DNA from: Rhodococcus sp. Leaf278
GTDB lineage: Bacteria; Actinomycetota; Actinomycetes; Mycobacteriales; Mycobacteriaceae
Assembly: GCF_001426085.1 (NCBI RefSeq)
Contig: NZ_LMRR01000043.1
Location: 124,001 to 188,000, forward strand
Direction: 5' to 3'
DNA: 64,000 nucleotides
Below, in pieces: positions 49,191 to 58,293 of this stretch. The translations under genes and the position numbers were made by a program. The stretch's first letter is position 1, and each line of letters starts with the position of its first letter. The notes below the pieces were generated by a model, which was not told where the DNA came from, did no database searches, and saw only the letters and a program-made list of their open reading frames with translations.

Positions 49191-50129
49191 TCACGCGAGG
49201 TGGCGTTCGAGCTGTCGGCGTCGCTCGGTGGGGCCGACGTACGGAGTGCGCGTGAGCACCGATGAGGTGATCGCTTCCTCTCCGCTGTCGACGGCGGTCA
49301 CTGCTGCGGCTGTGAGCAGCGTTGTCAGTTCACCGATGGTGCCCTCGGAGCGGGTGAGGAGGTAGTCGGTCATCTCCGGTGATGTCAGGTGCGAGGGTGT
49401 GCGGAGGGGGAAGCTCGTGGTGAAGCTGGCCAGCAGTGATCTGGTGTCGGCAGTGTTGGTCCAGACCGGCAAAGTCATGGGGTGGAATCGGTTCTCCAGC
49501 TGGGGATCGGTCCGGATGGCGAGGTAGGCGTCGCGGGTTCCGACAGCGACGAGAGGAATGCGTAGTTCGTTGCCCATGAACCGCAGCACGTTCAAGAATT
49601 CGCGGCGGACGTTGTCGCGGCCGGCGAGAACGTTGTGGAGCTCGTCGATGATCAACATCTTCACGCCGGTGGCGCGGAGCAGCATCAATGCTTGCTGTTC
49701 GAGTTCGTGGACCCGATTGCGTGGTCGGGTCGGTGTTCCCAACGCTATGAGCAGTGCGAGGTAGAACCGGCCGGGTGACGGGTCCGGGGGCATCTGCATG
49801 CACAACACCGGTATCTGCTCGCGGTCGGACAAGCTGATCGGCGGATGAGTGCGCCGGAACTTTTCGATGATCATCGACTTGCCGTTGTTCGTCGGACCGA
49901 GCAACAGTAGGTTCGGCATACGCTGTCGGTCCGGCCACGACAGCAACGACTCCAGATGGTCGATGACCGTACGGGCCTGCGGATACCCGATCCACCTCTC
50001 CGACCGGATCAACCGGATCCGCTCCGCGTCGTCGAGTGCGGTGAGCGGTCGAACCGACTCCCGTAGGTGCCCCAAATCCTCGATGGACGACTCGGTGGGT
50101 TCGTCGCTGCTTCCTGTCGATGCGGTCAT
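49191..50129 (-). CDS. tniB: TniB AAA+ ATPase
   Basis: The 312-residue ATPase has Walker A GPTNNGKS (about 78-85), Walker B MLIIDELHNVL and a sensor segment AVGTRDAYLA. It forms filaments on target DNA and delivers it to TniA, like TnsC or MuB. ATG at 50129 begins 4 bp after the tniA stop. The open frame extends further upstream inside tniA, but that part looks non-coding. Confidence 0.92.
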   Translation of the reverse strand: MTASTGSSDEPTESSIEDLGHLRESVRPLTALDDAERIRLIRSERWIGYPQARTVIDHLESLLSWPDRQRMPNLLLLGPTNNGKSMIIEKFRRTHPPISLSDREQIPVLCMQMPPDPSPGRFYLALLIALGTPTRPRNRVHELEQQALMLLRATGVKMLIIDELHNVLAGRDNVRREFLNVLRFMGNELRIPLVAVGTRDAYLAIRTDPQLENRFHPMTLPVWTNTADTRSLLASFTTSFPLRTPSHLTSPEMTDYLLTRSEGTIGELTTLLTAAAVTAVDSGEEAITSSVLTRTPYVGPTERRRQLERHLA

Positions 50130-50133
50130 CGCC

Positions 50134-51813
50134 TCACCATTCCTCGATGTCGCTGAAGACAGGCGTTGCGGTGCCGCCGCCTGCTCGAGGCTCCACCGGC
50201 GGGTGGATCGCCGGGATCGGTGCAGACGCGGCACCGTTGAGATGCGTGCGGCGGGCACGGTTGCGCCGGGCTTTGCGGGTGGCTTTCTGCGAGCGGTCGG
50301 TGACCTCGCGCATCTGCTCGATCATCGAAAACAGTGCGCTCTCATCAACGTTCGACCGACCTTGTTCGCGGAGACGGGCGATAGCAGCTCTGTGCTCCCA
50401 CAGTGTCACCGCGGGATGTGACATCGTCCGGTACGGCACCTCGACATAGCCGGCACCGTCTGGTTCGAGGACCCAGATTCTGCTCAAATCGCGTGGGTCA
50501 CGTCGTATCACGAACCGCCCCAGGTCCTCTCGCCGCGCAACCCACGGTTTGAGCGCGTTCGAGAAGTAGTGCACGTGATCGAGAACGAAGCCCGTGCGCG
50601 TCAGACGTCGTTGGATGACGGGAAGAAAGTCCACCAGGAACGCGGTTTCGCCGAGCACCACACGAGGGGCGTGACCAACTGCGGCTACCTCGCCGGCCCA
50701 CACGGCGGCCGGAGTGTTCCCAATCCCTGTGTGAACGCTCGCGTGATACGAGGCTATGGCCAGGACCAGCCAGCGCTCCAACTCACGCAATGTCAACGCC
50801 GCGTGCTTGTCCGAGTCGTAACTTCCTCGGTCCGCTGGGTTCGAGAAGGTGGTCCCAGGCAGCTCGTGCACCGCCGTCATCGCCGTTCCGATGATGCGTT
50901 CGACGATCCCGCCGTAGTGCGGTCGGCCCGGAGGACGGTATTCGAGTGTGATGGCGTGCTGGGCGCATCCGCGGCGCAGCGCTTCGCTTTTGAACTCGGA
51001 GGCGTTGTCGAGATACAACTGTTTCGGCTTCCCTGCCATCGGCCACTGCACCTGCTCCGCGAGCTCGCATGCCTCCAGCCATGTCTGCTTCTCGCAACAC
51101 ACGCGGCCCAGGCACAACCCGACCGATATCGACGACGGCGGCTCCAGAGTGACGACGAACCCGAGTACGGAACGGCTGAAGACATCGATGGCGATCGTCA
51201 GGTAGGGGCGGCCGATCGGTTGCCGCTCGTACTCGTCGACGACCATCAGATCGACGACGGTGTGGTCGATCTGGACCTGATCGAGAATCCCCGAAACCGT
51301 CGGTGGACTGTCGCCGGCGGACTGACGTGGGCGGGCGGCATCGGGTCCTCCGCGTGACCTGGCCACCGATGCCGGATGGAGCGCGGCGATACGCGCGGTG
51401 ACCGTATTTCTGGCCGGCACTGGCATACCCGCGCGGTGGCACGCCAGTGCTATACGTCTGTGCAGCGCAGCGACACTCAGCTTCTGGCGGTGAAGAAAAT
51501 AGCGGGTGAGATGATCGCCGATCACTTCCTCGACCTCAGCCGTCACTCGGCTGCGGCCACGCCCTCCCGACGAGACCTTCGTCAGAAGATCGGTGACTGT
51601 CCCCGTCCCGTTCCTGAGCCTGCCGACCAACGTGTAGACCTGCCGCCTGGACAATCCCAACCGTTGCGCGGCATCGTCGACCGCTTCCGAACGCACCGGA
51701 TGCATCTCCAGCAAGGGAGCCAGGACAGCGAAACGGGCCTCAGCTTGAGACCACCGCTCCCCCGACGCTGTCAGCACGCCGGTCTCCACGACGTCGAGCT
51801 TGTCGGGGTCCAT
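50134..51813 (-). CDS. tniA: TniA DDE transposase
   Basis: The 559-residue transposase has an N-terminal helix-turn-helix region (AQRLGLSRRQVYTLVGRL) and the DDE core: Asp183 (QIDHTVVD), Asp269 (LYLDNASEF) and Glu305 (GGIVERIIG), with 35 residues between the last two. It cuts and joins the TGTCA ends. ATG at 51813 has GGGAGG 8 bp upstream; a GTG at 51831 is also in frame. It starts about 130 bp inside the right end. Confidence 0.93.
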   Translation of the reverse strand: MDPDKLDVVETGVLTASGERWSQAEARFAVLAPLLEMHPVRSEAVDDAAQRLGLSRRQVYTLVGRLRNGTGTVTDLLTKVSSGGRGRSRVTAEVEEVIGDHLTRYFLHRQKLSVAALHRRIALACHRAGMPVPARNTVTARIAALHPASVARSRGGPDAARPRQSAGDSPPTVSGILDQVQIDHTVVDLMVVDEYERQPIGRPYLTIAIDVFSRSVLGFVVTLEPPSSISVGLCLGRVCCEKQTWLEACELAEQVQWPMAGKPKQLYLDNASEFKSEALRRGCAQHAITLEYRPPGRPHYGGIVERIIGTAMTAVHELPGTTFSNPADRGSYDSDKHAALTLRELERWLVLAIASYHASVHTGIGNTPAAVWAGEVAAVGHAPRVVLGETAFLVDFLPVIQRRLTRTGFVLDHVHYFSNALKPWVARREDLGRFVIRRDPRDLSRIWVLEPDGAGYVEVPYRTMSHPAVTLWEHRAAIARLREQGRSNVDESALFSMIEQMREVTDRSQKATRKARRNRARRTHLNGAASAPIPAIHPPVEPRAGGGTATPVFSDIEEW

Positions 51814-51853
51814 CACAAGCCTCCCTGTCACCGAGAGCCGAGCGTGCGACCGT

Positions 51854-51944
51854 GCACCGCACTTCTGACATCAGAATGTCAGAAGACACGTGCACTCACC
51901 CTCGGAACGCCTGCAACGAGTGCAGCCGTCTTCTGAAATTGACA
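51854..51944 (-). repeat. Right transposon end with several TniA-type repeats
   Basis: The outer unit, read inwards, is TGTCAATTTCAGAAGACGGC (51944 downwards) and ends in TGCACT at 51919. Two further units occur as GTCAGAAGACACGTGCACT (51879-51897, opposite orientation) and GTGCACCGCACTTCTGACAT (51852-51871). Multiple units near tniA are typical of the family. Confidence 0.85.
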
Positions 51945-51949
51945 GAGGT
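51945..51949. repeat. Right target-site duplication GAGGT
   Basis: The five bases outside the right end are identical to 235-239 outside the left end. This pairs ends 240 and 51944 as one transposition event. Confidence 0.85.
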
Positions 51950-52121
51950 CGTGCTTTGCGCGGCAATGTTAACCCCCCACCCCCCACAGCCCTGGCGCGT
52001 CGGGCTACGGGGGCTCCGCCTCTGCCAGCTCCATCACGCCGTCCGGTGCTCAGATGTAACGCCCGACATCGCACGCAGATATGTGATCGGTAGTCCATCG
52101 ACACAGAAACGGGACGCTTCA

Positions 52122-53045
52122 ATGACGCGCAAGTACACCGGAGCATCGTGGCTCCTTGTCCCTGCCATCGCCGCGCTCGTGCTGACAGGTTGCAGCAGCA
52201 CCAATGGCGTCCCAACAGCGGAAAGCACCACCAGAACCGAGGTGGCTACCGCGCCGCCGACCGATGCGGCGGTTCCGATTGGAGCAGCACAGGATGTCAC
52301 CGACGACGACGTGACGACTCGCATCACCGTCCAAACTCTCACCCCCGCAATAGGATCGGAGTACGGCCTCCCCGCCGCCGGTGAACTGCAGCAGATCACA
52401 GTCACATTGGAAGGCATCCGAGGGACCACAAACGTCAATCCCCTCTATTTCACCGCCAGGGCGGCCGACGGCACCTCCTACGACGCAGCCCTCGGGACCG
52501 TCGACGGGCAACTATCGACAGCAACCGTCACATCGGGCGACCTCCTCAAAGGAGTCGTCGCCTTCGACGTCACCGGACCGCCGATTGCATCCATTCGCTA
52601 CAACGGTGCCCTCGGAGACGAGTTGGCGAAGTGGGTCGGACAGTCAGCAGCATCCGCGCCATCGGCAGCCCCCTCGTCAGCGACCGCACCTACGCCGTCG
52701 ACCGGATCGGCGAGAGGCGACCTCGGCCTTGCCTCCACCATGTCAGTCCCGTCGTGTGACGGCACAGGAATCGTCGTGCTGTATTCAGCCACCAATCCCA
52801 ACAGCTACGCGGAAGAGGTCGCCGCGCAACTCCTCGTCAACCCAGGCTCGCAGTACCTGCGCACCGACAATTCCTGCGCGTCGCTTCGACAAGCCACAAC
52901 CGACGGGAATCCTATCTATGCCGTCTACCGCGTCGCCGGCACTACCGAACCCGAGGTGTGCGCCGCGGTGAAAGCATCCAGCGGCGACTCGTACGGAAAA
53001 TGGCTCGACTCCACCACAGACCCGAGCTACATCATCCCGTGCTGA
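52122..53045 (+). CDS. Secreted lipoprotein with DUF4352-like domain
   Basis: The 307-residue product has a signal peptide ending in the lipobox LTGCSS near residue 22, a beta-rich domain resembling DUF4352 (GELQQITVTLEGI, NPLYFTARAADGT), a Pro/Ser/Ala linker and a C-terminal domain with four cysteines (SCDGTG, NSCASL, EVCAAV and a final Cys). It is the first gene right of the transposon and so belongs to the recipient replicon. Role unknown. Confidence 0.7.
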   Translation: MTRKYTGASWLLVPAIAALVLTGCSSTNGVPTAESTTRTEVATAPPTDAAVPIGAAQDVTDDDVTTRITVQTLTPAIGSEYGLPAAGELQQITVTLEGIRGTTNVNPLYFTARAADGTSYDAALGTVDGQLSTATVTSGDLLKGVVAFDVTGPPIASIRYNGALGDELAKWVGQSAASAPSAAPSSATAPTPSTGSARGDLGLASTMSVPSCDGTGIVVLYSATNPNSYAEEVAAQLLVNPGSQYLRTDNSCASLRQATTDGNPIYAVYRVAGTTEPEVCAAVKASSGDSYGKWLDSTTDPSYIIPC

Positions 53046-53334
53046 ACCCGAACCCTCCTCGCAGATGCATGCACCGCGTCAACAGGGGCCGGACCAAGCG
53101 AAACCCGAGCCAGCCCCACCTGTCTCAGCCCACAGTTTCTAAATCGGCACCGACACCTATTGACTCCGCAGCAACTCGTCAGCGAACTCGCCGAGTCAAG
53201 TGGCTTCATCCACCCTGGTCCATTCGCCCATCCGGCACCGACACCCGACCGTCAATGGGTCCACATGGACCCGACGATTCTCTGTTTCTGGGCCTGTAGG
53301 AAACGACCAGTGACACCCTCGCGGCACGCACACG
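53046..53334. other. Non-coding stretch between the lipoprotein gene and a terminator
   Basis: I see no credible gene here. The region separates the lipoprotein gene from the tRNA-Pro fragment and its terminator. Confidence 0.5.
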
Positions 53335-53365
53335 AAAAAGACGGCTTCGGATCTCTCCGAAACCG
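53335..53365 (-). terminator. Rho-independent terminator after the tRNA-Pro fragment
   Basis: On the minus strand, CGGTTTCGGA, GAGA, TCCGAAGCCG forms a 10-bp stem with one mismatch, followed by GTCTTTTTC. It lies 20 bp after the tRNA 3' end, the usual place for a tRNA terminator. Confidence 0.8.
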
Positions 53366-53385
53366 CCTCTGACCTGTAACTATCT

Positions 53386-53428
53386 GTCGGGCTGACAGGA
53401 ATTGAACCTGCGACCCCTTGACCCCCAG
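53386..53428 (-). other. 3' fragment of tRNA-Pro(GGG), putative att site
   Basis: Reading the minus strand, the 43 bases run from an anticodon loop CTGGGGG through TCAAG, the variable loop, GGTTCAATTC (T-arm) to the acceptor strand GTCAGCCCGAC. The 5' half of the tRNA is absent: sequence upstream of the anticodon loop does not complete the stem. Tyrosine integrases of actinobacterial integrative elements often use the 3' half of tRNA genes, so this looks like an attachment core. Confidence 0.72.
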
Positions 53429-53932
53429 CTGGATCGACTAGATTTCGGTGGACGTACCCGGACCCATCGCCCTACCTCTGACCAGGCCTCTTCATCCACG
53501 CCGATTCACGCTGATCCATTCCAGTTGCACCGAGTAGTGACACGCTCGCGGCACGCTCGAAGACCGTTTCCGCACCTGTTTCAGGACATATGCGAAGTCG
53601 TCCTACTGGAAAGTAATACAACAGCCGACCCTCGAACGGTACGGCGCAATCCGTGGAGACAACACAAGACTCAGCGTGTTCGACCGCATGCACGACGCAT
53701 TCCGGACAGTTAGGCGACGCCGACGATTGGCATAGCGTCAGTACGTGCCCCAACATGTCACGCATATCGGGCCCTCTCAGAAACTTCCAGTTCGATTGCC
53801 GACGACCGAGTCGCCAAGGACCCCCGTCACATCAGGGCTACACCTGAGCCTGACCCGGGCGTGTATTGATTGCTAGCGCTTATCAATCAACCGGATTCAG
53901 GTCTTTGTCAGCAATGGATAGAAGACACTAAT
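53429..53932. other. Non-coding stretch upstream of the AraC-family gene
   Basis: About 500 bases without a supportable gene. They start at the tRNA fragment breakpoint and presumably include the promoter of the AraC-family gene. Confidence 0.5.
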
Positions 53933-55030
53933 GTGGTCAGCGTCACTCCATCACACACAGAGAGGCTTGGTCATAGTACTTCCGCACCGCATCAATGCCG
54001 TGGTCGTGGCCGAAACGCGCATTTCCGGGCAAGCTGCCACGGGGCTGCGCAGCAGGCCCAGCGGCCCAGCACCCGTCGGACGTTTCTGCACTGTGAGGCG
54101 ACCCTGAAAATCGAGGAGTGGCGAGACGAACGCTGGCGGGACGAGCTCGGCGCGGCATTCGCTGGGCTGGTGCCCGAGGGTGTCGAAGACCGTCCGTTGG
54201 CTGGACGGATCACGGGCAGAACCGTCGGTGCGCTGGGCACATTCGAGGTCGGTGGTTCGCCGCAGACAGTCCGACGGACCCGCTCTGCGGTGCGTAGACG
54301 CCCGACCGATGCAGTGAAAATCTGTGTACAGCTGCAGGGTCGGGCTGTGGTGCGCCAAGGCGATAACGAATTAGCCATCAGTCCTGGACAGTTCGGAATC
54401 TACGACACCCGGAGAGCCTACGATCTTCGACTCGAGGGCGACTGGCGTTGTGCCGTCATGGTTTTCCCTCCCGACGCGCTGCGGTTACCTCATAAGCTGA
54501 TCCATGCCGCGATGCAGCGCCCTCATGACGTCGGTGCCGGGCCCGGCGCGGTACTCGAATACTTCGTACAAGCGGCGCTGAGACAGACGGTCGACGACTC
54601 GGTGGATCCCGGCTCGGCTTTGCGATTCGCCGATGCTGGACTCAGCCTCATCGGCAGCGCCCTCACCGCCGATGCGCACATCGACGTGTCGGAACCGGGA
54701 GAGCAGGCGCGAAAACTTGCCGTACTCACCTACATCGGGCAGCACCTTCTCGACCCAGGTCTGTGCCACCACTCCGTTGCGGCGGCGCTGACGATGTCCT
54801 CGCGCAGCCTCGACAGGCTCTTCATCGGCGAAAAATCGACGGTCACAACAACTATTCGTGATATGAGGCTCGACGGTGCCCGACGAGATCTCCTCGCGTC
54901 CCGGGCAGCGAGGTCCACTGTCGGCGCAGTCGCCGGGCGTTGGTGCTTCTCCGATGCGGCGCACTTCAGCCGGCTGTACAAGAGCAAATTCGGTATCAGT
55001 CCATCGGCGGAACGCGTAGCACGCGGCTGA
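53933..55030 (+). CDS. AraC-family regulator (start uncertain)
   Basis: The C-terminal half carries two AraC helix-turn-helix units (VAAALTMSSRSLDRLFIGEK, and AVAGRWCFSDAAHFSRLYK then FGISPS), and the middle resembles the AraC_binding_2 ligand domain (VKICVQLQGRAVVRQGDNE). Recognisable homology begins near 54100, but no ATG, GTG or TTG exists in frame between 53936 and there, so either GTG at 53933 is used or the 5' end is damaged. It probably controls the GMC oxidoreductase and aldehyde dehydrogenase genes that follow. Confidence 0.75.
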   Translation: MVSVTPSHTERLGHSTSAPHQCRGRGRNAHFRASCHGAAQQAQRPSTRRTFLHCEATLKIEEWRDERWRDELGAAFAGLVPEGVEDRPLAGRITGRTVGALGTFEVGGSPQTVRRTRSAVRRRPTDAVKICVQLQGRAVVRQGDNELAISPGQFGIYDTRRAYDLRLEGDWRCAVMVFPPDALRLPHKLIHAAMQRPHDVGAGPGAVLEYFVQAALRQTVDDSVDPGSALRFADAGLSLIGSALTADAHIDVSEPGEQARKLAVLTYIGQHLLDPGLCHHSVAAALTMSSRSLDRLFIGEKSTVTTTIRDMRLDGARRDLLASRAARSTVGAVAGRWCFSDAAHFSRLYKSKFGISPSAERVARG

Positions 55031-55190
55031 TCGTCGCTGTGCGAACGAAGTTGTCCGGCAGGGGACCCACCGAAACTCGGCGTGAATTGGCAAGAATTGC
55101 GGCGGAAATCGTCAACCGCGACGCCTCCCCGCTCCGCACACTGGGGACCTACCGGTGTGGTGCCGGTCACTGGTGAGAGGATTGACCGAG

Positions 55191-56699
55191 ATGGACCATG
55201 CATTCGACTACGTGATTGTCGGTGGCGGATCCGCCGGCTGCGTACTGGCGTCACGACTCAGCGAGAACCCTGATGTCACAGTTTTGCTACTGGAGAGTGG
55301 TGGTCGCGACGATCACCCGGACCTCGCAGTACCGCCCGCCTGGCCGTCGCTCTGGGGTAGCAACGTCGACTACGCGTACGACACAGTTCCGCAGAAAGCG
55401 GCAGGCGGAGGTGTCCACAATTGGCCGAGAGGTCACACCCTCGGCGGAAGCAGTTCGATCAATGCGATGGTCCACTTGCGAGGACACCGCAACGACTTCG
55501 ACGCGTGGGCGGACGTCGCCGGCGAGTCGTGGTCCTACGACGCGGTGTTGCCGTATTTCATGAAGTCCGAGACTGTCATAAATGGAGACCCGAAGGTCCG
55601 CGGCGACAAGGGGCCGTTGCGTCCAGCTCCGTCGGCCTCACCCAATCCGGTGTCGCAATCATTTCTCGATGGGGCCGCCGAGGCCGGGCATCCGATCACA
55701 GGCGACTTCAACGGCACCGAGCAGGAAGGTGCTGGGTGGCACGATCTGGCGATCTCCGACGGTGCCCGCCTCAGCGTAGCGTCGGCCTATCTCGCTCCTG
55801 TCGAGGCACATCGACCCAACCTGACCGTGTCGACCGGATCACGGGCGCAGTCCCTGGTGGTCGACGACGGTCGTTGCGTCGCCGTGAACTACCGCCGTGC
55901 TGGGGAGCCGATGACGGCGTCGGCTCGACACGACATCATTCTGAGCGCAGGCGCGGTGGATTCACCGCGGTTGCTGCTGCTGTCGGGGATCGGACCGGCC
56001 GAGGAATTGCAACAACTCGGCATTCCCGTCGTCCACGATCTACCGGGTGTAGGACGAAACTTGCACGACCATCCGCTGTGCAGCGTCGTTTACGAAGCAG
56101 CGCAACCGATTCCACCCGCGTCCACCAACCATGCCGAGGTGTCGATGCTCTGGCGTAGCGATGACGAGCTCAACGGTCCGGACATGCAGTTGATGTTCAT
56201 TCACGTGCCGTTCCACCAGCCGACCCTGGTCGCGCCGGAGAACAGCATCACGTTCGGAGTCACCACCGTGCCCGACATTCGCGGCAGCGTTCGGCTGGCG
56301 ACAGCGAATCCGGACGATCTGCCACTGATCGATCCGGCGTATCTCACCGCAACGTCGGATGTGGACCGACTGGTCGGCGCTATCGAGGTGGCCCGCACCA
56401 TCGCTGCGACCGACGCCTTCGCGGAATGGGGGCTGACGGAGGTGCTTCCCGGTGCCGAGGTCGATTCGGACGCAGCACTGCGAGATTACGTCGCCCGAGG
56501 CACGGGAACCTATTACCACCCGGTGGGTACCTGCGCGATGGGAACCGGTCCCGATTCCGTTGTCGGTCCGGATCTTCGGGTACACGGCATAGACGGCCTG
56601 CGGGTAGTCGACGCGTCCGTCATCCCGAGAGTCGTGTGTGTCAACACCAATGCGGCAACGGTCATGGTTGCCGAGAAGGCTGCGGATCTGATCGGTTGA
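55191..56699 (+). CDS. GMC-family FAD-dependent alcohol dehydrogenase/oxidase
   Basis: The 502-residue flavoprotein has the FAD-binding start YVIVGGGSAGCVLASRLSE, the GMC signature WPRGHTLGGSSSINAMVHL and the C-terminal active-site region TYYHPVGTCAMG plus VVCVNTNAATVM (His/Asn pair). It oxidises an alcohol to an aldehyde; it resembles choline dehydrogenase-type and polyethylene glycol or alkanol dehydrogenases. GAGAGG precedes ATG at 55191. The aldehyde dehydrogenase gene follows 48 bp later, so the pair converts an alcohol to an acid. Confidence 0.88.
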   Translation: MDHAFDYVIVGGGSAGCVLASRLSENPDVTVLLLESGGRDDHPDLAVPPAWPSLWGSNVDYAYDTVPQKAAGGGVHNWPRGHTLGGSSSINAMVHLRGHRNDFDAWADVAGESWSYDAVLPYFMKSETVINGDPKVRGDKGPLRPAPSASPNPVSQSFLDGAAEAGHPITGDFNGTEQEGAGWHDLAISDGARLSVASAYLAPVEAHRPNLTVSTGSRAQSLVVDDGRCVAVNYRRAGEPMTASARHDIILSAGAVDSPRLLLLSGIGPAEELQQLGIPVVHDLPGVGRNLHDHPLCSVVYEAAQPIPPASTNHAEVSMLWRSDDELNGPDMQLMFIHVPFHQPTLVAPENSITFGVTTVPDIRGSVRLATANPDDLPLIDPAYLTATSDVDRLVGAIEVARTIAATDAFAEWGLTEVLPGAEVDSDAALRDYVARGTGTYYHPVGTCAMGTGPDSVVGPDLRVHGIDGLRVVDASVIPRVVCVNTNAATVMVAEKAADLIG

Positions 56700-56747
56700 T
56701 CTACAGAGCAATTCGGTACAAGAATCTTCTGAAGAAAGAGAACGAGC

Positions 56748-58211
56748 GTGAGCAACACTTTGTTGGGAACCGACTGGCACGGCCAGATCTACAGTGGCGG
56801 TTGGCGTACGGGCGGCGGCGGCACCACCAGCACCGTCGAACCAGCGACCGGTACGAGCCTGGGCGAGATCGGTCTGGCGACTGCCGACGACGTCGACGAT
56901 GCCGTCGCCAGGGCCCGCGCAGCGCAGCCGGCCTGGGCAGCCACCCCCGGCCACGAACGCGCAGCTGTGATCCGGGTGATCGCCACACTGCTCGAGTCGC
57001 ACCGCGGTGAGTTCGAGGAATGGCTCATCCGTGAGGGTGGATCGGTACCGGGGAAGGCTGCGTTCGAGGTCGGTCTCGTACTGAGTGAGTTGTGGGAAGC
57101 GGCAGCTCTGCCAACCCAGCCCTACGGCCATCTGCTGCCCACGAGCGAAGCTGGACGTTCCAGCGTCGGCCGTCGCGTGCCGATCGGCGTCGTCGGCGTG
57201 ATCAGTCCCTGGAACTTCCCGCAGATTCTGTCGATGCGCGCCGTCGCTCCCGCGCTTGCTCTCGGCAATGCGGTCGTCCTCAAGCCGGATGTACAGACCG
57301 CCGTGTCCGGAGGTCTGTTGTTCGCCCGACTCCTCAAGGAGGCCGGCGTCCCGGAGGGACTGTTTCACGTCCTGCCCGGCGACGCCGAGCCCGGGGCCGC
57401 GGTTGCCGAACATCCCGGCATCGGCATGGTCTCGTTCACCGGATCCACGGCGGTCGGACGGAAAGTCGGTGAGGCAGCTGGACGCACCCTCAAGCGCGTC
57501 TCCCTCGAACTCGGGGGCAACAACGCATTGATCGTTTTGGACGACGCCGATCTGGAAGCGGCCAGTTCCGCAGGCGCGTGGGGATCGTTCTTGCATCAGG
57601 GGCAGGTCTGTATGACCGCCGGTAGGCACATCGTGCTCGAGTCCGTGGCCGACGAGTACCTCGATCGCCTTGCCGCTCGGGCGAAGAACCTTCCGGTGGG
57701 CGACCCGTTCACCGAGCAGGTAGCTCTCGGACCGCTGATCAACGAGACGCAGCTGAAGAACGTCGACCGCATCGTCACCGAAACCGTGGCGGCCGGAGCA
57801 GAGGTTCGCGCCGGCGGCATGCATCGCGAATTGTTCTACGAGCCCACCGTTCTCGCGGGAGTCACGTCCTCGATGGCCGCATTCCGCGAAGAGATCTTCG
57901 GGCCGGTGGCCCCCGTCATCGTCGTGCGCGACGAGGACGAGGCCGTTGCTGTCGCCAACGACACCGAGTACGGTCTGGTCGCCGCGATCCAGACCGGATC
58001 AGCCGATCGGGGCAGGCATCTCGCAGACCGCCTGACCACAGGAATTGTCCACGTGAACGACCAGACACTGAACAACGATGCGTATGCCCCGTTCGGTGGA
58101 ACCGGTGCCTCGGGCAATGGTGCACGATTCGGTACCCAGAGCAGTTGGGACGAGTTCACCCAGTGGCAGTGGCTCACCGTCCGCGACCACGCTCACCCAT
58201 TCCCGTTCTGA
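56748..58211 (+). CDS. NAD(P)-dependent aldehyde dehydrogenase (aryl-aldehyde type)
   Basis: The 487-residue enzyme has VISPWNFPQ, the glutamate box LELGGNN near residue 256 and the catalytic cysteine in QGQVCMTAGR near 290. The pattern is that of benzaldehyde/vanillin-type dehydrogenases. GTG at 56748 follows GAAAGAGAA. It should oxidise the aldehyde made by the GMC enzyme. A strong hairpin (58226-58285) lies after the stop. Confidence 0.9.
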   Translation: MSNTLLGTDWHGQIYSGGWRTGGGGTTSTVEPATGTSLGEIGLATADDVDDAVARARAAQPAWAATPGHERAAVIRVIATLLESHRGEFEEWLIREGGSVPGKAAFEVGLVLSELWEAAALPTQPYGHLLPTSEAGRSSVGRRVPIGVVGVISPWNFPQILSMRAVAPALALGNAVVLKPDVQTAVSGGLLFARLLKEAGVPEGLFHVLPGDAEPGAAVAEHPGIGMVSFTGSTAVGRKVGEAAGRTLKRVSLELGGNNALIVLDDADLEAASSAGAWGSFLHQGQVCMTAGRHIVLESVADEYLDRLAARAKNLPVGDPFTEQVALGPLINETQLKNVDRIVTETVAAGAEVRAGGMHRELFYEPTVLAGVTSSMAAFREEIFGPVAPVIVVRDEDEAVAVANDTEYGLVAAIQTGSADRGRHLADRLTTGIVHVNDQTLNNDAYAPFGGTGASGNGARFGTQSSWDEFTQWQWLTVRDHAHPFPF

Positions 58212-58225
58212 CCGACGCCGACTGC

Positions 58226-58285
58226 GCCGAACTCGAAGTTATGCAGGCATATTCAGCGAAATGCGTCCACGACTTCGAGTTCGGC
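58226..58285. terminator. Bidirectional hairpin between convergent genes
   Basis: GCCGAACTCGAAGT (58226-58239) and ACTTCGAGTTCGGC (58272-58285) are perfect 14-bp arms separating the aldehyde dehydrogenase and thiolase genes. Confidence 0.75.
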
Positions 58286-58293
58286 ACGCGCTA

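Larger units (their letters stand above)
240..51944. mobile_element. 51.7-kb Tn402/Tn5053-family (TniABQ) transposon
   Basis: The element starts with TGTCAGTTTCAGGAGTC at 240 and ends with the complement of TGTCAATTTCAGAAGAC at 51944. The two terminal 26-mers match at 20 positions, face each other and are bounded by identical GAGGT repeats. Additional 19-20 bp TniA-type repeats lie inside both ends. The tniA, tniB and tniQ genes occupy the right end and transcribe leftwards. In place of a tniR resolvase directly after tniQ there is a pair of tyrosine recombinase-like genes. Cargo is metal, fluoride, redox and envelope functions. A third end at 33806 shows that the element is composite. The family is normally much smaller than this. 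Confidence 0.88.

Noticed and set aside
33806..51944. The 18.1-kb segment as an independent transposon that inserted on its own
   Set aside because: Its flanks, CTGAT on the left and GAGGT on the right, do not match, while 240 and 51944 share GAGGT. It may have been independent in the past but not in its present position.
53966..53980. CATAGTACTT near 53972 as a ninth BlaI-type site
   Set aside because: It has no matching left half at the required three-base spacing and lies outside the transposon.
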